Below, one piece after another: positions 7,783-15,905 of a stretch of 64,000 bases of DNA. Under the pieces are notes generated by a model. The model saw nothing but the letters and a program-made list of their open reading frames with translations. It did not search any database and was not told the origin of the DNA. The stretch comes from Rheinheimera faecalis (GTDB lineage: Bacteria; Pseudomonadota; Gammaproteobacteria; Enterobacterales; Alteromonadaceae), in NCBI RefSeq assembly GCF_021290965.1, contig NZ_JAJOYT010000014.1:1-64000 (forward strand), in the 5' to 3' direction. A program made the translations under genes and the position numbers. Positions within the stretch are counted from its first letter, which is position 1. Every line of letters starts with the position of its first letter.

Positions 7783-8030
7783 AGGGATCCGCGGATACTG
7801 TAGTTATTAGTTATAAAGTCTTAAAACCGCACTATTAAAGCCGTTGTCCCATGTTGCAGCAAGCTTTTCCTGCCAGCTATTCAGCAAAGCCAGCGGCGAA
7901 ATTCACTATTAAATGGTGGTTTTTACTGTTTAACTTCCAAGTAAAAACCTATACCACTGATTTATATAACAATTAAAACTGGCCTTAATCTTGTAACCCT
8001 TTTGGCATAAGTGAAAAAAGGAGAACGACC

Positions 8031-8441
8031 ATGGGTGCTTTAAGACTGATATTTAATCTGTTTTGGTTTGTGATGGGTGGCTTTTTAATGGGGCTGGCCT
8101 GGTGGTGTATTGGCTTGTTGTGTTTTTTAAGTATTGTGTTTATTCCCTTTGGCCGCGCCTGTTTTGTGATTGGTGAAATGGCCTTCTGGCCTTTTGGCAA
8201 CGAACATGTCAATCGCGAACGTTTAAACCGCATTTCTGATATTGGCACTGGCCCGCTGGGTTTTATTGGTAATGTGATTTGGTTTGTCTTTGCTGGGTTT
8301 TGGCTGGCCTTGGGTCATTTGTTCCATGCCGTGGCTTGTTTTATCACCATCATCGGCATTCCATTTGGCTTAGCTCACTTAAAACTGGCAACTTTAAGCC
8401 TGGCGCCTATAGGTCGCACAGTGGTCAATAAAGCCTATTAA
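8031..8441 (+). CDS. YccF family (DUF307) inner-membrane protein
   Basis: A 136-aa membrane protein with two related halves, each with an FNLFWFVxGGF or GNVIWFVFAGFWLALG hydrophobic block followed by an IPFG motif (FIPFGRACF and GIPFGLAHLKLA). That repeat pattern is the YccF/DUF307 signature. Four hydrophobic segments are predicted. Start ATG follows AAAAGGAG at good spacing. The function of the family is not established. A 9-bp inverted repeat (GTTTTTACT / AGTAAAAAC) lies about 85 bases upstream, near 7918-7946, in the 248-base gap before the gene. Confidence 0.85.
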   Translation: MGALRLIFNLFWFVMGGFLMGLAWWCIGLLCFLSIVFIPFGRACFVIGEMAFWPFGNEHVNRERLNRISDIGTGPLGFIGNVIWFVFAGFWLALGHLFHAVACFITIIGIPFGLAHLKLATLSLAPIGRTVVNKAY

Positions 8442-8517
8442 GCTGTTTTCGAACATGGATGAAATAATTTAAGTTGGGCACTGGTCTTCTTGGCGTTCAT
8501 TCCTCGGAAAGCCTATT

Positions 8518-9375
8518 GTGAAGAAGAAAGTGGAGAAGCCTGTGCCTTTATTATCTATTGCTGTTATTGCTTGTATTAGTCTGAGTTTTGCATTGCTTGC
8601 ATTATCCAGTTTCGCAGGAGTAGATGCTGGGCTGGTGAAAATTCTTGGGTTTTACCAGCTGACTAAAGAAGCAGATTTGCCACTGATTCGACAATTAAGT
8701 TCTATTTTGTTTAGCCTGCTAGCACTGCTGCCCTGGCTGACGTTGCACTTTGTGTCGCTGAAAAAACCTCTGGCTTTGTTATTAGTGCTTTGTGCTGTTC
8801 CGCCTTTAGTATCACTGACAGGTTCAATCCACTGGATTGAAAGTCTGGGTGGCTTCCCTGCTATTGGTTCTGGTCAGGGCATTATTAAATATGCCACCTT
8901 GTTGGCATTAGCCTGGCACTTCTGGCTGCCTGACAATAAGGTTCAGCACTGGGTGCAGTACGCTCCTGTGGCTTTAGTTTTGGTATGGATTGGCGGTATG
9001 AAGTTCACTCAGATTGAAGCTGAAGGTATAGCGGATCTGGTGCAAAGCTCGCCGCTGATGAGCTGGTTGTATCTGTGGTTTGATCAGCAAACGACTTCGA
9101 ATCTGATTGGTATTTATGATCTGCTGGCTTTACTGCTACTGGGCGCTGGATTGTATTACCGCTGGTTATTTTTACCAGGCTGGCTGATGTGTCTGGCGGT
9201 GTTTTTGACCACTCAGACTTTCCTGTTCAGTTTCCCGGGAGCATTTTCAGCCCATGGGCTACTAACAGCTTCAGGTCAGTTTTTAATCAAAGATTTATGG
9301 TTTATTGCCTCTATGCTGTTACTGCTGCAATGGTATTTAACTACAAAGCAGCCACAGCAGATCAAGCAGAGCTAA
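8518..9375 (+). CDS. DUF417 family membrane protein with N-terminal extension
   Basis: A 285-aa protein starting with GTG, with about eight hydrophobic segments. The C-terminal 150 residues match the DUF417 (YkgB/RclC) pattern: WIGGMKFTQIEAEGIADLV, SPLMSWLY, a TTQTFLFSFPG block and a closing FLIKDLWF. E. coli RclC is linked to reactive chlorine resistance, but the role of this protein is unknown. The first 115 residues form an additional membrane region not found in the short family members as I remember them. Its 3' end overlaps the convergent gene at 9362 by 14 bases. Confidence 0.75.
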   Translation: MKKKVEKPVPLLSIAVIACISLSFALLALSSFAGVDAGLVKILGFYQLTKEADLPLIRQLSSILFSLLALLPWLTLHFVSLKKPLALLLVLCAVPPLVSLTGSIHWIESLGGFPAIGSGQGIIKYATLLALAWHFWLPDNKVQHWVQYAPVALVLVWIGGMKFTQIEAEGIADLVQSSPLMSWLYLWFDQQTTSNLIGIYDLLALLLLGAGLYYRWLFLPGWLMCLAVFLTTQTFLFSFPGAFSAHGLLTASGQFLIKDLWFIASMLLLLQWYLTTKQPQQIKQS

Positions 9376-9544
9376 CCTCAGTTTCGGCAGCTGTATCTCT
9401 GGCCAACCATGCTTTTTGCTCTGCACGGTAATAATCCCAGACACAAGGGCAACAGCTGCCGCTGCCACAACAATCGCTGCTCTCTGGCGCTACAGGTTCT
9501 TCGGTGGGGATACGCAGCCGAATACCGTCAATAGTGGTAAACAT
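9362..9544 (-). CDS. oxidoreductase-like domain protein (cysteine cluster)
   Basis: A 60-aa protein with the block CCGSGSCCPCVWDYY followed by an RAEQKAW helix, which is the oxidoreductase-like N-terminal domain (PF09791) as a stand-alone protein. The five closely spaced cysteines suggest metal or redox chemistry, but the biochemical role is undefined. I chose the internal ATG at 9544 because GGAG precedes it by six bases; a start 17 codons upstream adds an unconvincing Pro-rich leader. The 3' end overlaps the convergent DUF417 gene by 14 bases. Confidence 0.75.
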   Translation of the reverse strand: MFTTIDGIRLRIPTEEPVAPESSDCCGSGSCCPCVWDYYRAEQKAWLARDTAAETEVSSA

Positions 9545-9629
9545 GAAAAACTCCGGCAAAAAAGGCGGCGGCATTGTAGCATTGTGCTTTAACATTCAGC
9601 CACTGATGTGCTTTTAAAGCAGAGATTTG

Positions 9630-9977
9630 ATGCAGCAACAAAGCCCTTCTAAACAACAAAAAATCTGGCAAACGGTATTACAAATTCCGGCCGGAAAAAT
9701 CGCCAGCTATGGTCAGATAGCTGATTTAGCGGGTTTACCCGGCCGTGCTCGCTTAGTGGGTAAAACGCTGGGGTTAGCACCGGATGAACTGCAACTGCCC
9801 TGGTACAGAGTGATGCGCTCTGGCGGTCAACTGGCGTTTGCTGCAGGTACACCCCAAGCTTTAGCACAACAACAATTGCTGCTGGCCGAAGGTGTGGTAG
9901 TCAGAAATGGGCGGGTTGCTAAAGACTTCTGGTGGCAACCTGATTTATCAGAACTGCTGTTTAAACTGCAGTATTAG
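9630..9977 (+). CDS. alkyltransferase-like protein (ATL), MGMT fold without catalytic Cys
   Basis: A 115-aa protein related to the DNA-binding domain of O6-methylguanine methyltransferase: VLQIPAGKIASYGQIADLAG, then GKTLG, then PWYRVMRSGGQLAF. In true methyltransferases the motif is PCHRV; here Cys is Trp and His is Tyr, so it cannot accept an alkyl group. ATL proteins of this sort bind O6-alkylguanine and direct it to nucleotide excision repair. The upstream TTG codon is an alternative start, but the ATG at 9630 is preferred. The 3' end overlaps the convergent ZIP gene by four bases. Confidence 0.88.
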   Translation: MQQQSPSKQQKIWQTVLQIPAGKIASYGQIADLAGLPGRARLVGKTLGLAPDELQLPWYRVMRSGGQLAFAAGTPQALAQQQLLLAEGVVVRNGRVAKDFWWQPDLSELLFKLQY

Positions 9978-10684
9978 TGATACATATAACCCAGCATACC
10001 AGTGACAAAACCTGCGATGGCCCCCATAGGAGGAGCCCAGTGCTGCTCTAACCTGACCTGTGGCGCTATATCCTGAAACAGCGAATACAAAATACCACCA
10101 GCTGCAAACAACATAATCATAGCCACCAGTGCTGGTGATTCTGCCAGCCAGAAATAACCAATCAGCCCCGCAAGCGGGCCAAAACATGCCATAGCTGTAA
10201 AACTTGCCACTATGACCCAGCCTGAATACGTCGAAAATTGTCTGAGTTCACGGTAAGCGTTAAAGCCTTCAGGGACATTTTGCAACGCAATTAAAGCACC
10301 CAGTAATAAAGCCTGAGAGCCGCCTGCCGCAACAGCTGCACCTAAAGCCAATGATTCAGGTAAAAAATCGGCCAGCATGGCCATCAGTTGACTGGCAGAG
10401 GTTTGGTTTTTGCTGAGCCAGATATCCAGCAACATAAAAACAGCAGCGCCGCCAATAAACCAGCTACAAGCCACTACAGGTGAAAGTGCCTTCATGCCTT
10501 CGGGAACCAGCACTAAAGCAATAGCAGATAACAAGGCGCCGGCACCAAAAGCCATAATGCTGTGCCTGAACTCCTCTTCCAGCCAGTCCGACTGAATATG
10601 CTCAAACTTGGCCAGCAAAGCCCCTAAAGGCATAGCAAGGCCTGTAGCCAAAGTAAGCAGAATTACATTGAGTAGATCCGACAT
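9974..10684 (-). CDS. ZIP family divalent metal transporter
   Basis: A 236-aa membrane protein with about eight hydrophobic segments. The fourth and fifth spans carry the ZIP metal-site motifs, here DFLPESLALGAA and QNVPEGFNAYRE. His of the usual HS/HN motifs is replaced by Asp and Gln, which may change metal preference. Expected to import zinc or another divalent cation across the inner membrane. No metal-sensor box was recognised upstream. The 3' end overlaps the ATL gene by four bases in the convergent direction. Confidence 0.85.
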   Translation of the reverse strand: MSDLLNVILLTLATGLAMPLGALLAKFEHIQSDWLEEEFRHSIMAFGAGALLSAIALVLVPEGMKALSPVVACSWFIGGAAVFMLLDIWLSKNQTSASQLMAMLADFLPESLALGAAVAAGGSQALLLGALIALQNVPEGFNAYRELRQFSTYSGWVIVASFTAMACFGPLAGLIGYFWLAESPALVAMIMLFAAGGILYSLFQDIAPQVRLEQHWAPPMGAIAGFVTGMLGYMYH

Positions 10685-10720
10685 AAGAATGACAACAACC
10701 CTGTCCTGATTTGAATAAAA

Positions 10721-11422
10721 TCAGCCTAGCCGTAAGCGCTTGATCAGTACAGTATTTTGTTGGCGTTGATACCAGTCATTGCCGACCAGTTCCAGCTCTT
10801 CAATCAGGCAAGTACCAAAATCAACTGAAGCTAATGCTTTTATTTTCTGCAGGAACAGCTCGGGATTTGTAGGCTGTTGGCTAAAACGTAACACCGTCAT
10901 ATGAGCCGTTTGGATGGCATAACGCTGGTCAATCGAATGCTGTAAAGTCGATTGCCCAAAGGCAGAGCGCAGCTTCGCTCTTAACTGATTTAACTCTTGA
11001 TCATCAAAAAAGCCCTGCACCAGCACACAAGAAGGCGATGCGGTGATCCCCTGAAAATGCAGACGGAATGGGCCTGTGTTTTTAATCACTTGTTGTACCA
11101 AGTCCACATAAGCCGCTCTATCTATCTGCGATAAAGCAAAGCCTGAATAACAGGAAATCAGCGACAAGACCGTCAGGTGTAAATCTGACGCCGGATAATA
11201 ATACTGTTGTGGCTCTAGCTGCATCAGCTCTGCGAGACTATGCTGGATTTGCTGTTTTACCTGCTCTGAAGGACGGGCCAACAAAGTGACGCCATAACGG
11301 CTGTCATCTTTAGCAGTTAACAGAGGGTCAGTTTCAAACTGATGCTGTTCAAACTTGAGCAAAGACTGCTGCCACAAGGCTTGATAGTGCTGTTGCTGCT
11401 GCTCTTGCTGCTTAGTCATCAT
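10721..11422 (-). CDS. 2H phosphoesterase superfamily protein (2'-5' RNA ligase-like)
   Basis: A 233-aa soluble protein with the two HxT motifs of the 2H superfamily, DLHLTVLSL (about residue 81) and TAHMTVLRF (about residue 173), placed as in a two-lobed fold. Family members cleave or ligate 2'-5' or cyclic phosphodiester bonds in RNA or nucleotides. The N-terminus is Gln-rich. It starts seven bases after the EamA gene stop and probably shares its transcript. The natural substrate cannot be read from the sequence. Confidence 0.8.
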   Translation of the reverse strand: MMTKQQEQQQQHYQALWQQSLLKFEQHQFETDPLLTAKDDSRYGVTLLARPSEQVKQQIQHSLAELMQLEPQQYYYPASDLHLTVLSLISCYSGFALSQIDRAAYVDLVQQVIKNTGPFRLHFQGITASPSCVLVQGFFDDQELNQLRAKLRSAFGQSTLQHSIDQRYAIQTAHMTVLRFSQQPTNPELFLQKIKALASVDFGTCLIEELELVGNDWYQRQQNTVLIKRLRLG

Positions 11423-11429
11423 CAGTTGA

Positions 11430-12311
11430 TTAAGTAAAAGCTTTGGAGCGCAATAACCAACGCAGTGGGAGTTGGGATACCAGCATACCCAGTAGCATCA
11501 GACCACAGCCTGTCAGCGCCCTGCTACTTAGCTCTTCTCCCAACATCCAGACACCACCTATAGCGGCAAAAACGGTTTCTAAACTTAAGATAATGGCAGC
11601 ATGAGCCGGATGGGCATGCTTTTGCGCCATCACCTGCAAAGTGTAAGCAATACCGACAGACACCACACCAGCATAGAGCACTGACTTCCAGGCCAATAAT
11701 GCATTGGTGACAGTGGGTGTTTCAATGCTAAAAGCCACCACCATGCTCAAAGCGCCACAGACCACAAATTGCAGACAAGCCAATAAAATGGGCGGTACTT
11801 TTTTACTGTAGTGATCAATAGTCAGTAAATGTGCAGCCCAGAAAAATGCACCTATCAGCTGCAATAAATCACCAAAATTCACTGAAAAGTTGTCACCAAC
11901 ACTCAATATATACAAACCAGAGACAGCAATAGCGCAGCCTAGCCAGATATTGCCACTGATTTTATGTTTCAGAAAAATACCCAACAGCGGCACCAGCACT
12001 ATATAAAGCCCGGTAATAAAGCCTGCATTGGCGGCTGTAGTGTATAACAGCCCAACTTGCTGCAGTGATGCGGCGATAAAGAGCAGAACTCCAACAGGTA
12101 AACCAGCCCACAGCAGTAGTTTCCAGTCCACATCTTGTAGTTTACCCTGATGCCGATACCACCAGATCAAGGGCAATAAACTGAAAGCCCCGATAAAAAA
12201 ACGTAGGCCGTTAAAGGAATAAGGCCCTAAATGGTCCATGCCCAAACGTTGGGCGACAAAACCTAGCCCCCAGATTGCAGCGGCCAGCAATAACATCAGA
12301 TTGGCTTGCAT
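11430..12311 (-). CDS. EamA/DMT family exporter
   Basis: A 293-aa protein with ten hydrophobic segments in two EamA repeats. The first begins LLLAAAIWGLGFVAQRLGMDHLGP with the FNGLRFFIGA motif; the second begins LLQLIGAFFWAAHLLTIDHYSK. Such proteins export amino acids or other small metabolites. It is the middle gene of a minus-strand run between an MFS transporter gene (20-base gap) and a 2H phosphoesterase gene, and these are probably one operon. Substrate unknown. Confidence 0.88.
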   Translation of the reverse strand: MQANLMLLLAAAIWGLGFVAQRLGMDHLGPYSFNGLRFFIGAFSLLPLIWWYRHQGKLQDVDWKLLLWAGLPVGVLLFIAASLQQVGLLYTTAANAGFITGLYIVLVPLLGIFLKHKISGNIWLGCAIAVSGLYILSVGDNFSVNFGDLLQLIGAFFWAAHLLTIDHYSKKVPPILLACLQFVVCGALSMVVAFSIETPTVTNALLAWKSVLYAGVVSVGIAYTLQVMAQKHAHPAHAAIILSLETVFAAIGGVWMLGEELSSRALTGCGLMLLGMLVSQLPLRWLLRSKAFT

Positions 12312-12331
12312 GCTCGACTCCCTGAAAAAGC

Positions 12332-13519
12332 CTATTGAAATTTTGTGCTGTAAAGCACCGGATTAAAGCGTGTCGCCATCGCCATCAACAGCACCGCAAT
12401 AGCGGCTAATAATAACCAGCTAATGCTAAAGCTTTGGCTAAAGTCACGAATAAAACCAGCAATCAGCGGTGAAAAAGCGGCAAGCGTATAACCTATGCCC
12501 TGCACAAAAGCCGTCAGACTAGCGGCTGAAGAAGGCTGATGCTGATGATCCATAGACACAATCAAAGACAGTGGAAACAAACCGCCAATACCTAAACCTA
12601 AAAGTGAAGCCCAAACTAAACCCAGCGCAGGTGCAACCACTAAACCTGCAAAACCTGTCGCCATCAACACCAATAAAACCAGCATCACAGGGCGACGATC
12701 GGCTTTACGACTGGCAAGCCATGGGCTAATAAAACCAGACACCACTTCCATGCAAAGCAACAACCCCAGTAGCAAACCGCTTTTTTGTTCACTCCAGCCC
12801 TGCTCCACATAATAGGCAGGTAACCAGGCCAGCACACAGGTAAAAGCACAAGTGACCAGACCAAAAAACATCGCTAAGGTCCAGGCTCTGCCGTATTTAC
12901 GAAAGCTCAGAGGTTTTTGTTGCGACTGCACCACAGGCAAGTTTTGAATGGCGTTTTTTTGAGAAAACCACAACACCAAAGCCACTACAGATAAAACCAC
13001 CCAACCAGATAAAGCCACCCGCCAGCTCTGTGCCCAGTCAGCCCAGAATGCAGCTAAAGACGCAGTTAAAGCAGCACCAGCAATAATGGCCGATATATAC
13101 CAGCCCATAACTAAAGGTGCTTTGGTGCTGAATTTTTGTTTAATGACACCAGGCACCACAGCCTGCACCATGGCAATACCTAAACCCACCACTATGGCAC
13201 TTAAGGTTAAATCTAAAGCCCCTACAGCCCAATAACGTTGCGCTGTGGCACCAGCTATGGCGATGGATGCCCAAAAAATCACCTGGTAAGAGCCAAACCA
13301 TACCGCCAGCTGATGCGCAAAAAAGATGCCTAAACCCATAGCCAGTACAGGCAACATGGTCAGCAACGAAGCCTGAGTAAAAGACAGGTGCAGTTCAGGT
13401 TGCATCAAAGGCAATAAAGGCCCGATAGAGGCCATAGAAGGCCGTAAGGTGAGAGCGATCAGCACTAAACTCAGGATCAAAATCCAGGTTTTCGTAGTAA
13501 ATTTTGTGGTTTCAGTCAT
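12332..13519 (-). CDS. CynX/NimT-type MFS transporter
   Basis: A 395-aa major facilitator protein with twelve hydrophobic segments. LTLRPSMASIGPLLPLM at the first span is typical of the CynX/NimT group (cyanate and nitroimidazole-type transporters), and the sixth span region has MGWYISAIIAGAALTASLAAF. I chose the internal ATG at 13519 since the 27 residues upstream look unlike a transporter N-terminus and reach toward the divergent imu promoter. It heads the minus-strand run that includes the EamA and 2H genes. Confidence 0.85.
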   Translation of the reverse strand: MTETTKFTTKTWILILSLVLIALTLRPSMASIGPLLPLMQPELHLSFTQASLLTMLPVLAMGLGIFFAHQLAVWFGSYQVIFWASIAIAGATAQRYWAVGALDLTLSAIVVGLGIAMVQAVVPGVIKQKFSTKAPLVMGWYISAIIAGAALTASLAAFWADWAQSWRVALSGWVVLSVVALVLWFSQKNAIQNLPVVQSQQKPLSFRKYGRAWTLAMFFGLVTCAFTCVLAWLPAYYVEQGWSEQKSGLLLGLLLCMEVVSGFISPWLASRKADRRPVMLVLLVLMATGFAGLVVAPALGLVWASLLGLGIGGLFPLSLIVSMDHQHQPSSAASLTAFVQGIGYTLAAFSPLIAGFIRDFSQSFSISWLLLAAIAVLLMAMATRFNPVLYSTKFQ

Positions 13520-13656
13520 ATCAGTACCATAAGTCAAATCAGCTGCCCTAGTGCAAAGCAAATCACCTATACAGGGCGGAAAAGCCGCGCACATTAACAT
13601 AATTCTTACGCCCTGATCGACTCGGAGTAAAAGATCAGAAAACTCTGACTTTATCC

Positions 13657-13684
13657 TTGCGATCCAAAACAGATCTTTTATACT
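13657..13684 (+). promoter_or_regulatory. predicted sigma-70 promoter of the imu operon
   Basis: TTGCGA at 13657-13662 and TATACT at 13679-13684 are separated by 16 bases. The -10 element overlaps the first bases of the LexA box, so LexA binding would block RNA polymerase. Predicted by eye. Confidence 0.5.
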
Positions 13685-13700
13685 GTTTTTATATACAGTA
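13681..13700 (+). promoter_or_regulatory. LexA (SOS) box upstream of imuA
   Basis: TACTGTTTTTATATACAGTA is a near-perfect match to the gammaproteobacterial LexA consensus (CTGT, eight A/T bases, ACAG, with the flanking TA on both sides). It lies 17 bases before the chosen imuA start and overlaps the predicted -10 element. It indicates DNA-damage induction of imuA-imuB-dnaE2. Confidence 0.93.
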
Positions 13701-13716
13701 TTTTGAGATGAAAATC

Positions 13717-14400
13717 ATGAATGCTCTGCTGCAACAACTACAGAACAGACAACTGATCTGGCAGGCCAGTCAAACTGAAGCACCTTATGAACATTGCCAA
13801 AGCACAGGCTTTAGCGCTTTGGATAAGCTTCTGGGCGGCGGCTGGCCACAGCATAACGTGATTGAATTACAAAGCCATGGCGCTTGTGCTGAATTGCAAT
13901 TGATCCAAAAAGCACTGGAAAGATCCGGATCTGAGCTGCTACAAATCTGGATCAATCCACCAGCCACTCTCTGTGCTGAATACCTGCTGCAACAAAAGCG
14001 GTCTTTGCATCAGGTATTACAACTGACTGCCCCCCGCTCTGCTGATGCACTCTGGGCGGCAGAACTCTGCTTAAAAAGTGGCAGTTGTATGGATGTGCTG
14101 CTCTGGCAAAACAACTTAAATTTAACCCAGCTCAAACGTTTGCAATTAGCGGCGGCACAAGGCCAAAGCCAGTTGTATTTTTTCCGTCAGGCAATGACGG
14201 AACAACAACTGCTGCCCTGGGCTTTAAGTTTGCAACTGACTCCGGCCACAGCGGGCTTACAGATCCGTATTCTGAAACGTAAAGGCGGCTGGCAACAACA
14301 GGAATTAGTGCTGCCATGGGCAGAGCTGTATCCGCAGTTTATAAAGCCAGAGTTACAGCAAAAGCACTATTCCAAGCCACCTTTATCCAGAGTCAGCTGA
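13717..14400 (+). CDS. imuA: ImuA, SOS translesion mutagenesis accessory protein
   Basis: A 227-aa RecA/SulA-like protein: STGFSALDKLLGGGWPQHNVIEL is the degenerate P-loop region near the N-terminus, followed by LLQIWINPP and a C-terminal beta-rich part. ImuA works with ImuB and DnaE2 in induced mutagenesis across DNA lesions. The open frame extends upstream to 13657, but that would place the LexA box inside the gene. ATG 13717, with GAG nine bases upstream, is preferred over ATG 13708. It is followed by imuB after 11 bases. Confidence 0.9.
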   Translation: MNALLQQLQNRQLIWQASQTEAPYEHCQSTGFSALDKLLGGGWPQHNVIELQSHGACAELQLIQKALERSGSELLQIWINPPATLCAEYLLQQKRSLHQVLQLTAPRSADALWAAELCLKSGSCMDVLLWQNNLNLTQLKRLQLAAAQGQSQLYFFRQAMTEQQLLPWALSLQLTPATAGLQIRILKRKGGWQQQELVLPWAELYPQFIKPELQQKHYSKPPLSRVS

Positions 14401-14411
14401 GGCTATTTCTC

Positions 14412-15905
14412 ATGTCCGCCCGGATGGAATTTTGGTTGTATTTATATTTCCCGCAATTGCAGCTGGATAAATTACTCTTGCTGCAAAACACAACAACAGC
14501 CTTATCTGGTCAGGGCAAAAGTCATCATCTTGATTTAACAGCTCCGCTAGCGATAGTAGGCGCTGACCATCAGTTGCTGCAACTCAACTCTGCAGCAAGG
14601 CAGGCGGGTTTAGCTTTGGGTATGGGATTGGCGTCCGCTGCCTCGTTATGCCACCAATTGCAATTGGTGCCCCATCAGGCTGAGCAAGAACAGCAGCAAC
14701 TACAGCAATTAGCTCAACTTTTATATCAATACTGCGGTGATATAGCGCTGCAAGAGGATTCGGGTTTAGTGCTGAAACTAAGCCCTATGCTGGCCTTGTA
14801 TGGTGGTGCTATGCAGTTCTGGCAGCAGCTACAACAGGTGCTGCAACAAGCAGGTTATCAGTATCATTTTGCCACAGCGCAGCAGCCCTTAGTTGCGCGT
14901 TTACTGGCACAGCAAGGCTGGGATCAATTTTTACTGCAAAACGATCAAATTCAGCAGCAACTCAAAGCTTTACCACTGCAACATGCCCAATTGCCAGACA
15001 AACTACAGGAACAATTACAGCGGCTTGGGCTGACGCAGCTTGGTGATGTACTAAAGATCCCACAAGCCGAACTGGTGCGGCGTTTTGGTGTTGAAATGCT
15101 GCAGTATTTACAACAGCTGACAGGAGCAAAACCTGCGTTACTGCAGTTTATCCAACCCGCAGAACACTTTGAGCAGCAGTTGGAACTGCTGTACGAAATG
15201 GAGCGCAGCGACCAGCTGCTTGGGCCTTTACAGCATTTATTTGGCTTGCTTCAGCTGTATTTACAACAGCGGGATCAATTGGCCTATCAACTGGATCTTT
15301 GCTTACTGCAGCGCCAGGATCAGCAGCAACAGCTGCAATTGCATTCAGCTCAGGGCGAATATCAAAGTAAAGACTGGCTGAAGATCAGCGAATTGCAGCT
15401 GGAACGCTTAAAACTGAAAAAGCCCGTGATCCAGCTGAAACTGATTTTAAGGCGCAGTGGGCCGCGTTACGCTCAATACAAAACCCTGTTTGCTGGCCAT
15501 TTGGAGGCAGGTAAAGCACAGCTGTACTCGGCCCTGCAGCTCTTATCACTACTGCAGGCTCGTTTGGGTAAAAATCAGGTCACAAGCCCTTGCCTGCACA
15601 ATGATCTGTTGCCTGAGCAGGCCAGTAGCTATGCTGGTGCTTTAGAGCCACAAGCTGCTATTGCCGGTACTTTAGCTGCGGTGCGGCCAGCATTTTTAGT
15701 GGATCCACCTTTGGCTCTGGATACAGAACAACAGCACCAATTGCAGCTGCATTATGGCCCTGAACGGTTAAGCAGCGGCTGGTGGCAACAGCACAGCCAG
15801 CACCGCGACTATTATGTCGGCCAGAATACGCAAGGCCAGTGGTTATGGTTATTTCGTGATTTACAACAGCCGGAACAGCTGTACCTGCAGGGGTATTTCA
15901 GCTAA
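14412..15905 (+). CDS. imuB: ImuB, catalytically inactive Y-family polymerase homologue
   Basis: A 497-aa protein beginning MSARMEFWLYLYFPQLQLD, the ImuB equivalent of the Y-family palm start in which the metal-binding acidic residues are missing. A helix-hairpin-helix region (LGLTQLGDVLKIPQAELVRRFG, about residues 200-220) and a little-finger region follow. It acts as the hub linking DnaE2 to the beta clamp. The protein is very Gln/Leu-rich. GAGG nine bases upstream supports the ATG at 14412. Its stop codon overlaps the dnaE2 start by one base (TAATG), showing translational coupling. Confidence 0.9.
   Translation: MSARMEFWLYLYFPQLQLDKLLLLQNTTTALSGQGKSHHLDLTAPLAIVGADHQLLQLNSAARQAGLALGMGLASAASLCHQLQLVPHQAEQEQQQLQQLAQLLYQYCGDIALQEDSGLVLKLSPMLALYGGAMQFWQQLQQVLQQAGYQYHFATAQQPLVARLLAQQGWDQFLLQNDQIQQQLKALPLQHAQLPDKLQEQLQRLGLTQLGDVLKIPQAELVRRFGVEMLQYLQQLTGAKPALLQFIQPAEHFEQQLELLYEMERSDQLLGPLQHLFGLLQLYLQQRDQLAYQLDLCLLQRQDQQQQLQLHSAQGEYQSKDWLKISELQLERLKLKKPVIQLKLILRRSGPRYAQYKTLFAGHLEAGKAQLYSALQLLSLLQARLGKNQVTSPCLHNDLLPEQASSYAGALEPQAAIAGTLAAVRPAFLVDPPLALDTEQQHQLQLHYGPERLSSGWWQQHSQHRDYYVGQNTQGQWLWLFRDLQQPEQLYLQGYFS

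Noticed and set aside
13657-13716. Upstream extension of imuA
   Set aside because: It would place the LexA box and -10 element inside the coding region.
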